Origin: Alphaproteobacteria bacterium
Lineage (GTDB): Bacteria > Pseudomonadota > Alphaproteobacteria > Rickettsiales > VGDC01
Length of the DNA: 5,543 nucleotides
Direction: 5' to 3'
Assembly: GCA_016869895.1 (NCBI GenBank)
Contig: VGDC01000143.1
Location: 1-5,543 of the forward strand
The notes under the pieces were generated by a model. The model saw only the letters and a list, made by a program, of their open reading frames with translations, had not been told where the DNA came from and did no database searches. Position 1 is the stretch's first letter. Each line of letters begins with the position of its first letter. Positions 1 through 5,543 of this stretch are shown here, piece by piece. The translations under genes and the position numbers were made by a program.

Positions 1-2052
1 TCCAGCCTCACCCCCGGTGAATTGGTCGTCCACGCTGAACACGGCATCGGGCGATTCGAGGGGCTGGTGACCGTCGAGGTCATGGGCGCAGCACATGACT
101 GCCTCAAACTGGTCTACGACGGCGAAGATAAACTCTTCATTCCCGTTGAGAACATCGATGTTCTGACGCGTTATGGTAGTCACGACGAAGAAGGCGAAGC
201 CAAGCTTGATAAGCTCGGCGGCGTGGCATGGCAAGCGCGCAAAGCGAAGATGAAAGAGCGCATCAAGATTGCCGCTGAGGCACTGTTGAAAGTCGCCGCC
301 GCCCGCGCCATCCACCCCGCGCCCGTGCTCATCCCGCCGCAAGGGGTGTACGATGAATTCGCCGCGCGCTTCCCGTATGTCGAAACCGAAGACCAAGAAC
401 GCAGCATCTCCGAGGTGCTAGAGGATCTGGCCTCTGGTCACCCGTCCGACCGCTTAGTGTGCGGCGATGTCGGCTTCGGCAAAACAGAAGTCGCCATGCG
501 CGCTGCCTTCGCTGCCGCCAGCGCGGAGAACGGCAAAGTGCAGGTCGTGGTCGTCACCCCCACCACGCTGCTCTGCCGCCAGCATTATGCGAACTTCAAA
601 GAACGCTTCGCCGGCCTGCCCATCACCATCCGCCAGCTTTCGCGCCTCGTCACCGCCAAGCAAGCCACCGAAACCCGCGCAGGGCTGAAGGACGGCTCGG
701 TGGACATCGTCATCGGCACCCATGCCGTGCTCGCCAAAAGCATCGAATTCGCCAATCTTGGCCTCGTGATTGTCGATGAAGAGCAGCACTTCGGCGTGGT
801 GCAGAAGGAACGTCTGAAAGCCCTCAAGCATAACGTCCATGTACTCACCCTTTCCGCCACGCCCATCCCTCGCACGCTCCAGCTGGCCTTGACGGGTGTG
901 CGCGATTTGAGCCTCATCACCACCCCGCCTGTTGACCGCCTCGCCGTGCGCAGCTTCGTGATGCCCGTGGATACGCTGGTGCTGCGCGAGGCTATCTTGC
1001 GCGAAAAGCACCGCGCTGGCCGCGTGTTCTATGTCGTGCCGCGCATCAAGGATTTGCCGGATGTCAGCCGCCTCTTGAAAGAGCACGTGCCCGAGGTGCG
1101 CATCGCCGTGGCACACGGCCAGATGCCGCCTGCCGAGCTCGATGAAATCATGACTGATTTCTACGAGGGCAAATATGACCTGCTCCTGTCCACCACCATC
1201 ATCGAATCGGGTTTGGACATCCCCACTGCCAACACCATGATCATCCACAAGGCCGACCGCTTCGGCCTGTCGCAGCTTTATCAGCTCCGTGGCCGCGTCG
1301 GTCGCGGCAAGACCCGCGCCTATGCCTATTTCACTCTGCCGCACGGCAAAACCCTCACCAAACAGGCCATGCAGCGGCTGGAAGTGATGCAGACCCTCGA
1401 CACCCTAGGGGCGGGCTTCACCCTCGCCAGCCATGACATGGACATCCGCGGGTTCGGCAATCTGGTGGGCGAGGAGCAATCCGGCCATGTGCGCGAGGTC
1501 GGCGTGGAGCTTTACCAGCAGATGTTCGAGGAAGCCGTGGCGAGTGCCAAGCGCGAGCAGCTGAAGGACGCGGGCAAAGACCTGCCGCCCCCTGCCGAAC
1601 GTTGGACACCGCAGATAAACCTCGGCATATCCGTGCTCATCCCCGAATCCTTCGTGCCGGATTTGCAGCTACGCCTCGGCCTATACCGCCGCATGGGCAG
1701 CCTGCATACCAACGAAGAGGTGGATGCCTTCGCCGTGGAGCTTGCTGACCGCTTCGGGCAGTTGCCGGAAGAGACTGAGCATTTGCTGGAAGTGTTGAAA
1801 CTGAAGATTCTCTGCCGCATGGGCGGGGTCGAGAAGGTCGATGTCGGGCCCAAAGGCGCAGTGCTGGCCTTCCGCAATGACACCTTCGCCCAGCCGGAGA
1901 AACTGGTGACCTACCTCACCCGCAATCCCCGCAGCGTGAAAATCCGCCATGACCAGAAACTGGTGCTCATGCGTGATTGGAAGCCCGATGCGAAAAGCCG
2001 CCTTGCCGAGCTGACCAAAGCGCTGGGCGACATCGCCGCATTGGCAGCATAA
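1..2052 (+). CDS. mfd: Transcription-repair coupling factor Mfd, C-terminal 683 residues (5' partial)
   Basis: Mfd is a cytoplasmic ATP-driven DNA translocase that binds RNA polymerase stalled at lesions, pushes it off and recruits UvrA. The frame is open from base 1 (SSLTPGELVVH...), so the TTG at 22 is internal and the true start lies upstream. Visible residues about 5-75 form the CarD-like RNA polymerase interaction domain (VVHAEHGIGRFEGL), followed by the linker helix. The translocase has Walker A GDVGFGKT (155-162, bases 463-486), Walker B DEEQ (259-262), motif III SAT (285-287) and motif VI QLRGRVGR (428-435). The RecG-like TRG motif is at 1408-1488 (GAGF...DIRGFGNLVG). The C-terminal TRCF domain (about 540-670) is intact. 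Compared with about 1150 residues in the family, the missing part should be the UvrB-like N-terminal module that binds UvrA. All key motor residues are present. A terminator follows the TAA stop by 14 bases. Identification is firm. Confidence 0.97.
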   Translation, partial: SSLTPGELVVHAEHGIGRFEGLVTVEVMGAAHDCLKLVYDGEDKLFIPVENIDVLTRYGSHDEEGEAKLDKLGGVAWQARKAKMKERIKIAAEALLKVAAARAIHPAPVLIPPQGVYDEFAARFPYVETEDQERSISEVLEDLASGHPSDRLVCGDVGFGKTEVAMRAAFAAASAENGKVQVVVVTPTTLLCRQHYANFKERFAGLPITIRQLSRLVTAKQATETRAGLKDGSVDIVIGTHAVLAKSIEFANLGLVIVDEEQHFGVVQKERLKALKHNVHVLTLSATPIPRTLQLALTGVRDLSLITTPPVDRLAVRSFVMPVDTLVLREAILREKHRAGRVFYVVPRIKDLPDVSRLLKEHVPEVRIAVAHGQMPPAELDEIMTDFYEGKYDLLLSTTIIESGLDIPTANTMIIHKADRFGLSQLYQLRGRVGRGKTRAYAYFTLPHGKTLTKQAMQRLEVMQTLDTLGAGFTLASHDMDIRGFGNLVGEEQSGHVREVGVELYQQMFEEAVASAKREQLKDAGKDLPPPAERWTPQINLGISVLIPESFVPDLQLRLGLYRRMGSLHTNEEVDAFAVELADRFGQLPEETEHLLEVLKLKILCRMGGVEKVDVGPKGAVLAFRNDTFAQPEKLVTYLTRNPRSVKIRHDQKLVLMRDWKPDAKSRLAELTKALGDIAALAA

Positions 2053-2066
2053 GAAAAAAGCATAAA

Positions 2067-2092
2067 AAAACCCCGCTCGGAAGCGGGGTTTT
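2067..2092. terminator. Bidirectional intrinsic terminator between mfd and the 88-residue gene
   Basis: A perfect 7-bp GC-rich stem, CCCCGCT (2071-2077) with AGCGGGG (2082-2088), closes a 4-base loop. It is extended by four A-T pairs (AAAA 2067-2070 with TTTT 2089-2092). Read on the + strand it follows mfd with a short T run of four. Read on the - strand it is followed by seven T's, so it should stop the convergent small gene more strongly than mfd. Both stops lie within 20 bases of the hairpin. Confidence 0.88.
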
Positions 2093-2110
2093 CCATTCAC
2101 TTTTGTTCTA

Positions 2111-2377
2111 TCAGCGGCTCTGGCCTTTATCCGTTGCGGGGGCGGCACGACGCGCCAGTTGCTGTTCAACGAAGGAGAACGCCTTATCTTCCGCAGTCGG
2201 CTGTGGGGGAAGGTCTTTAGCGGGGCTTGCGCGGCGCGTTGCGAAATCGGATTTCACGGGCGCAGGTGCATCCTGCGGGTTCGCCTCGATAAGACCGCCG
2301 GTGGCCTTCTTCGCTGCAATCGCGTCCTGCATCGCTGCTTCATCGTAAAGGTCCTGTTTGCTGGGGGTATCGGCCAT
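2111..2377 (-). CDS. Small hydrophilic protein of unknown function (88 residues)
   Basis: I do not recognise this protein. The start is placed at the ATG at 2377 (MADTPSKQDLYDEAAM...) because GGAGA (2388-2384) lies 6 bases upstream. The ATG at 2383 would sit directly on that site, and the longer open frame from 2464 begins with out-of-character sequence. The product is charged, rich in Ala, Pro, Asp and Lys, and has no Cys, Trp, signal peptide or membrane segment. Residues 9-25 could form an amphipathic helix, the middle (about 31-62) is Pro-rich and probably disordered, and 63-77 (EDKAFSFVEQQLARR) could form a second helix. A short motif appears twice, RRASPAKD (48-55) and RRAAPATD (76-83). 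The gene is divergent from parE with a 168-bp shared control region, and convergent with mfd through the shared terminator. A real gene is supported by the ribosome site, upstream -10 element and terminator; function is unknown. Confidence 0.72.
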   Translation of the reverse strand: MADTPSKQDLYDEAAMQDAIAAKKATGGLIEANPQDAPAPVKSDFATRRASPAKDLPPQPTAEDKAFSFVEQQLARRAAPATDKGQSR

Positions 2378-2412
2378 GGTCATTCTCCAAATGCGTTTTG
2401 ATTGATTTTGCC

Positions 2413-2418
2413 AGTATA
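2413..2418 (-). promoter_or_regulatory. Candidate -10 element for the 88-residue gene
   Basis: On the - strand this reads TATACT, five of six matches to the -10 consensus. Transcription would begin near 2406, leaving a leader of about 29 bases that includes the GGAGA ribosome site. No good -35 is seen: at 17-bp spacing the hexamer is TTTCCT (2441-2436), so strength or sigma-factor class is uncertain. Confidence 0.45.
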
Positions 2419-2470
2419 AACCACCATTCCCGCGCAGGAAAAGGGTATTTTGTGACATCTTCATGACAGT

Positions 2471-2479
2471 TTATCCACA
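2471..2479 (+). promoter_or_regulatory. Perfect DnaA box (TTATCCACA)
   Basis: TTATCCACA matches the DnaA box consensus TTATNCACA and is identical to the strong R1 box of E. coli oriC. It lies 66 bases upstream of the parE start codon and 98 bases upstream of the divergent small gene. I see only this one box in the gap, with no AT-rich unwinding region, so it suits DnaA acting as a transcription factor, or chance, rather than an origin. Confidence 0.5.
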
Positions 2480-2509
2480 AGATGGCAAGACGCAATCGCG
2501 CTTTGACAC

Positions 2510-2537
2510 TTGCTTAAGAGCATTTTAACGCTATATT
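2510..2537 (+). promoter_or_regulatory. Candidate parE promoter giving a leaderless transcript
   Basis: The -10 element TATATT (2532-2537, five of six consensus bases) has TTGCTT (2510-2515) 16 bp upstream as a possible -35. The expected transcription start is 2544-2546, at or next to the A of the parE ATG (2546). A better -35, TTGACA (2503-2508), is 23 bp from that -10, too far for a standard promoter. It could instead pair with TTTAAC (2524-2529) at a short 15-bp spacing, starting near 2536. Both alternatives give almost no leader. Confidence 0.5.
2514..2528. promoter_or_regulatory. Candidate CtrA binding site (TTAA-N7-TTAA)
   Basis: TTAA (2514-2517), seven bases, then TTAAC (2525-2529) exactly matches the full CtrA consensus known from Caulobacter and other alphaproteobacteria. 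It overlaps the last two bases of the candidate -35 and most of the spacer of the parE promoter, spanning about -31 to -17 from the predicted start. That position could block RNA polymerase; activating CtrA sites usually lie nearer -35, so repression is the better guess but is not shown. Confidence 0.5.
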
Positions 2538-2545
2538 GATACCCC

Positions 2546-4561
2546 ATGAGCAACGACCTTTTCGCCAGCGGTGCCAGCGCACCCAAACCCGCCAATAAGC
2601 AAGAGTCCTATACCGCCTCGGATATCGAGGTATTGGAAGGCCTTGAACCCGTTCGCCTGCGTCCGGGCATGTACATCGGCGGCACGGATGATAACGCGCT
2701 GCATCACCTCGTGAACGAAGTCTTCGATAACTCGATGGACGAGGCCGTTGCCGGCCACGCGACCTATATCGAAATCGAGGAAGACGCAAACGGCAACGTC
2801 ACCATCAGCGATAACGGACGCGGTATCCCCATCGACCCGCACCCCAAATTCCCTGACAAATCCGCCCTTGAAGTCATCCTCACCACCCTCCACTCCGGTG
2901 GTAAATTCCGTGGCAAGGTCTATGAGACCTCCGGCGGTCTGCACGGCGTGGGCGTTTCCGTGGTGAACGCATTGACCGACCACCTTGAGGTCGAAGTCGC
3001 GCGCGACAAGAAACTCTACCGCCAGACCTTCTCGCGCGGCATCCCCCAGACCAAGCTGGAAGAAGTCGGCAACGCGCCCAACCGTCGCGGCACGCGCATC
3101 AAGTTTCATCCCGATGCGGAAATCTTCGGTGCAAAAGCGAAATTCAAGCCTGAACGCCTGTATAAACTCGCGCGTTCAAAGGCTTATCTCTACAAAGGCG
3201 TAGAAATCCGCTGGTCATGTGCGCCAGAATTACTCTCAGAGGGCAGCGAAGTCCCTGAAAAAGCGGTCATCCGCTTCCCCAACGGCTTGCTGGACTTCCT
3301 CACCGCCACCTTGGGCGAACGCCCCTTGCTGACCGCCGAAGCCTTCTCCGGCGAAGCGGAACTGGCGGATAAGAAAGGCCGCGTCGAGTGGGCTATCGCT
3401 TGGCCAGCCGATGCGGATTTCGACGAAGACGAAATCACCAGTTCCTATTGTAACACCATCCCCACCCCTGAAGGCGGCACGCACGCGAACGGTTTCCGCA
3501 CCTGCGTCACCAAAGGCCTTAAATCCTACGCGGAAATGGTGGGCAACAAGAAATTCGCCAGCTTCACGGCGGATGACGTGATGACCGGCGCAGTCGCCGT
3601 GCTCTCGGTCTTCATCAAAGACCCGCATTTCCAAGGCCAGACCAAAGAGAAACTCGTCTCCACCGAGGCGACCCGCTTGGTCGAGAACGCCATCCGTGAC
3701 CATTTCGACCACTGGCTCTCCGGTGACCGCACCAGCAGCACCGCGCTGATTCAGGCGTTGATTGACCGCGCGGAAGAGCGCAACCGTCGCAAGGCCGACA
3801 AAGCGGTCTCCCGCAAAGCCGTCACCCAGCGTCTCCGCCTCCCCGGCAAGCTGGCCGATTGCTCGCGCAGCAATTCCAAAGGCACGGAATTGTTCCTCGT
3901 GGAAGGGGACTCGGCAGGTGGCTCCGCCAAACAGGCGCGTAACCGTGAAACTCAGGCGATTCTTCCCCTGCGTGGTAAAATCCTAAACGTCGCCAGCGCG
4001 ACCACCGACAAAATCCGCGCCAACCAAGAGATCGCCGACATGGTGCTGGCGCTGGGCTGTGGCTCCGGCAAGCATTATGACCCCTCCGCACTGCGCTATG
4101 AGAAAATCGTCATCATGACGGATGCAGACGTGGACGGCGCGCATATCGCATCCCTGCTCATGACCTTTTTCTATCAGGAAATGCCGCAGATCATCCGCGA
4201 TGGACATTTGTACCTCGCCCAGCCGCCGCTCTACCGCATCACCCAAGGCACGACCACCTATTACGCGCAGGACGATGCCTCCAAAGCCAAGCTGGTCGAG
4301 AAGCTCTCCAAGAACCGCGGCAAGCTGGAAGTCGGCCGATTCAAAGGTCTGGGCGAGATGACTGCCCCGCAGCTCAAAGAAACCACCATGGATCCCTCCA
4401 AACGCCGCTTGCTGCGCGTGATGATAGATGAGACCGAGCGTGGCGAAACCGCCGACCGCGTGAACCAGCTCATGGGCAAGAAGCCTGAGTTACGCTTCCA
4501 GTTCATTCAGGAACAGACCGCTCTTCGTGGTAAGGACCTCGCTGACACGCTGGATGTCTAA
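2546..4561 (+). CDS. parE: DNA topoisomerase IV subunit B (ParE)
   Basis: ParE is the ATPase subunit of topoisomerase IV, which with ParC (not in this window) passes one duplex through another to unlink replicated chromosomes. The 671 residues fit ParE; GyrB is usually about 800. The GHKL ATPase has the EVFDN motif with catalytic Glu58 and Asn62, SDNGRG (88-93), GGLHGVG (130-136), and the transducer QTK loop (365-367). The Toprim domain has EGDSAGG (453-459) and DADVD (526-530), which hold the metal-binding acidic residues. DVDGAHIASLL and KGLGEMTAPQLKETTMDP are ParE-type; GyrB normally has DVDGSHIRTLL and GEMNPEQLWETTM. The start is fixed: an in-frame TGA lies at 2537-2539, and the next ATG is inside the ATPase fold (GMYIGG). 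No Shine-Dalgarno precedes the ATG. A strong terminator follows 20 bases after the stop. Possible CtrA and DnaA sites upstream suggest cell-cycle control. Confidence 0.96.
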   Translation: MSNDLFASGASAPKPANKQESYTASDIEVLEGLEPVRLRPGMYIGGTDDNALHHLVNEVFDNSMDEAVAGHATYIEIEEDANGNVTISDNGRGIPIDPHPKFPDKSALEVILTTLHSGGKFRGKVYETSGGLHGVGVSVVNALTDHLEVEVARDKKLYRQTFSRGIPQTKLEEVGNAPNRRGTRIKFHPDAEIFGAKAKFKPERLYKLARSKAYLYKGVEIRWSCAPELLSEGSEVPEKAVIRFPNGLLDFLTATLGERPLLTAEAFSGEAELADKKGRVEWAIAWPADADFDEDEITSSYCNTIPTPEGGTHANGFRTCVTKGLKSYAEMVGNKKFASFTADDVMTGAVAVLSVFIKDPHFQGQTKEKLVSTEATRLVENAIRDHFDHWLSGDRTSSTALIQALIDRAEERNRRKADKAVSRKAVTQRLRLPGKLADCSRSNSKGTELFLVEGDSAGGSAKQARNRETQAILPLRGKILNVASATTDKIRANQEIADMVLALGCGSGKHYDPSALRYEKIVIMTDADVDGAHIASLLMTFFYQEMPQIIRDGHLYLAQPPLYRITQGTTTYYAQDDASKAKLVEKLSKNRGKLEVGRFKGLGEMTAPQLKETTMDPSKRRLLRVMIDETERGETADRVNQLMGKKPELRFQFIQEQTALRGKDLADTLDV

Positions 4562-4581
4562 AAAACGCTAAAAAAACGCAC

Positions 4582-4611
4582 AAAAAAGGCCGCTTTTAGC
4601 GGCCTTTTTTT
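4582..4611. terminator. Bidirectional intrinsic terminator between parE and the 128-residue gene
   Basis: A 7-bp stem, GGCCGCT (4588-4594) with AGCGGCC (4598-4604), has a 3-base TTT loop (or a 5-base loop if the end pair opens). It is flanked by six A's (4582-4587) and seven T's (4605-4611). It therefore looks strong in both directions, ending parE on the + strand and the gene at 4630-5016 on the - strand. Confidence 0.93.
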
Positions 4612-4629
4612 ATCATTTCAGTGCATTTA

Positions 4630-5016
4630 TTAGCGCGAATGTCCCGCGTTTTCCGCACCACCCGTCAGCCTATCCTTGAACTTGGAGATAGCGGGCATGA
4701 TGTCGTTGCCGAGGCGGAGGTTATGGTAGAACAGTCCGGTGAGGAACAAGCCGCCGCCCATTTCAGCCGCGCCGAGCACAGTGGTGGCGATGTCGCGCTT
4801 ACCCGTCTTCTCATCTTTCGCCCATCCGGTGCGGAGGTTCTTCAAGCCTTGCAGGGTGAAGGTGATGCCCGTGGACACACCGCCGAGAACGGCCAATTTG
4901 TTCTGCGTGGTGCCTTCTTTGAAGCTGACGCGCACTTTGCTGGTCTCATCCGACACGCCTTTGGAAATGGCGGCAGCGAACTTGGAAAGCGGGCTGGTTT
5001 TGGTTTCGTCGGTCAT
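4630..5016 (-). CDS. Protein of unknown function with one or two hydrophobic segments (128 residues)
   Basis: I do not recognise the family. The start is placed at the ATG at 5016 (MTDETKTSP...) because GAGGG (5025-5021) lies 4 bases upstream; the ATG at 5037 would lack a ribosome site. The N-terminus (1-40) is polar with many Lys, Ser and Thr. Residues 41-58 (KLAVLGGVSTG...) are moderately hydrophobic, and 77-97 (ATTVLGAAEMGGGLF...) are more so and Gly-rich. A charged stretch (WAKDEKTGKRD, 65-75) separates them. This suggests a small inner-membrane protein with a two-segment hairpin, or a peripheral amphipathic protein; no signal peptidase site is evident. The C-terminus is basic and polar. 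The gene ends 19 bases before the shared terminator, convergent with parE. No clear promoter is seen in the 94 bases upstream, so it may be read from the gene at 5111. That it is coding is likely; function is unknown. Confidence 0.75.
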   Translation of the reverse strand: MTDETKTSPLSKFAAAISKGVSDETSKVRVSFKEGTTQNKLAVLGGVSTGITFTLQGLKNLRTGWAKDEKTGKRDIATTVLGAAEMGGGLFLTGLFYHNLRLGNDIMPAISKFKDRLTGGAENAGHSR

Positions 5017-5110
5017 CGTTCCCTCGAACAGGATCATGATTGCATTTGCGCCACATTAGCACAGGAGTGTGAAGGTATTATGACAAAGCCGCATTTTCCG
5101 CGGGGATTAT

Positions 5111-5543
5111 TCAGCCATTCGGCTGCGCACCCAGCAGTGCGGCCACATCTTCTGGAGAAAGGTCTTCCCCGTCGCCCTGCGCGGGAGGAAGGATTTCCGC
5201 TTGAGGCGGGACGACCGCATCCGGCGAGGTGACGGTGATGGCCTCTTCCGGCTGGACGATGGTATGGCTAGGGGCGGTATCAGCATGCGCGCCTGCCTGC
5301 GCTTCTGCCACGGCAGCCGCCAGCGCGGTATCATGCCGACGCGCGCCGCCCTTGCCCGTCTGGACGAGTTCTTCCTGCGCGGTGAAGCGGTTCTGCTCGA
5401 CCATCCTGTCCATGAAGCGGATTTCCCGCACGATTTTCAGCGGTGCCTGAATACCACTCTCACGCATGGCTTCCAGCGCGGTGGCGGCTTCGACGGTCAC
5501 GAATTCCTGTGGGTTCTTATAGACGCGATAGGCGGAGCGGTTG
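5111..5543 (-). CDS. Protein of unknown function, C-terminal 143 visible residues (5' partial)
   Basis: The frame stays open to the right edge, so the gene probably starts beyond the window. The visible sequence begins NRSAYRVYKNPQEF and continues through a GTG at 5500, which has AGGA 4 bases upstream and could be an alternative start giving 129 residues. Visible residues about 1-60 are mixed alpha/beta-like (FVTVEAATALEAM..., IVREIRFMDRMVEQ) and look like a folded domain. Residues about 65-125 are rich in Ala, Pro, Glu and Gln and are probably a disordered linker. The end is a short predicted helix, LSPEDVAALLG (128-138), followed by AQPNG and a TGA stop. No membrane segment, signal peptide or catalytic motif is seen. 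The next gene on the same strand starts 94 bases downstream with no convincing terminator between, so the two may form an operon. I cannot name the family. Confidence 0.7.
   Translation of the reverse strand, partial: NRSAYRVYKNPQEFVTVEAATALEAMRESGIQAPLKIVREIRFMDRMVEQNRFTAQEELVQTGKGGARRHDTALAAAVAEAQAGAHADTAPSHTIVQPEEAITVTSPDAVVPPQAEILPPAQGDGEDLSPEDVAALLGAQPNG

Noticed and set aside
22..24. TTG at 22 as the mfd start
   Set aside because: The frame is open upstream to base 1 with Mfd-like sequence (LTPGELVVH), and the family needs about 470 more N-terminal residues.
454..1344. Long open frame on the - strand (296 residues) across the mfd motor domain
   Set aside because: It lies wholly antisense to firm Mfd motifs, its composition (His, Gly, Asp-rich) is typical of a mirrored GC-rich gene, and no family motif is visible.
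1681..2169. Open frame on the - strand covering the end of mfd, the terminator and part of the small gene
   Set aside because: It runs through a strong intrinsic terminator and overlaps two better supported genes.
2391..2412. IHF-like site near the ATTGATT sequence
   Set aside because: The second half does not match the WATCAA-N4-TTR spacing on either strand.
2378..2464. N-terminal extension of the 88-residue protein to an ATG at 2464
   Set aside because: It would translate through the -10 element and the GGAGA ribosome site, and the added residues differ in character from the rest.
2378..2545. Chromosome or plasmid replication origin
   Set aside because: Only one DnaA box is present, with no box cluster, no repeated AT-rich unwinding region and no replication initiator gene beside it.
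2603..2607. GANTC (CcrM methylation) site in early parE
   Set aside because: GANTC is expected about every 256 bases and occurs elsewhere in the coding sequence; none lies in the promoter.
2546..4561. Gyrase subunit B as the identity of the topoisomerase gene
   Set aside because: The length of 671 and the DVDGAHIASLL and KGLGEMTAPQLKETTMDP signatures are ParE-type.
5055..5086. Possible - strand promoter for the 128-residue gene: TTGTCA (5086-5081) with extended TGTGCTAAT (5063-5055)
   Set aside because: The spacing is 20 bp and the -10 is poor, so it is too weak to annotate.
5089..5103. Hairpin CCGC/GCGG after the right-edge gene, as a terminator
   Set aside because: The stem is only 4 bp with a 7-base loop and has no T tract.
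4621..5232. Open frame on the + strand (203 residues) after the parE terminator
   Set aside because: It is antisense to two genes that have a ribosome site or coding-like sequence, has no recognisable domain, and lacks a promoter after the terminator.

Overview
The window looks like core chromosome from an alphaproteobacterium. It is GC-rich (roughly 60% by eye). The Mfd and ParE proteins read like alphaproteobacterial versions, and the parE control region carries a sequence matching the CtrA cell-cycle regulator site of that class. The genus cannot be fixed from the sequence. There is no RNA gene, insertion sequence, phage, CRISPR array or other accessory system.

Layout. (1) 1-2052, + strand: the last 683 codons of mfd, the transcription-repair coupling factor; its N-terminal part lies upstream of the window. 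(2) 2111-2377, - strand: a small hydrophilic protein of unknown function, convergent with mfd and sharing a bidirectional terminator at 2067-2092. (3) 2378-2545: a 168-bp divergent control region with a perfect DnaA box, a perfect TTAA-N7-TTAA CtrA-type site and promoter-like elements for both flanking genes. (4) 2546-4561, + strand: complete parE, topoisomerase IV subunit B, probably translated from a leaderless or nearly leaderless mRNA. (5) 4582-4611: a second bidirectional terminator. (6) 4630-5016, - strand: a 128-residue protein of unknown function with one or two hydrophobic segments. (7) 5111-5543, - strand: the 3' part of a protein of unknown function that runs off the right edge, probably co-transcribed with the 128-residue gene.

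Mfd removes RNA polymerase stalled at DNA lesions and recruits nucleotide excision repair. ParE with ParC unlinks daughter chromosomes. Nothing shows direct cooperation between them; the order may just be conserved housekeeping synteny. The most interesting part is the parE control region, where DnaA and CtrA signals sit within 58 bp of each other just upstream of a start codon that lacks a Shine-Dalgarno sequence. No stretch over 300 bases is gene-free; the gaps are 58, 168, 68 and 94 bases.
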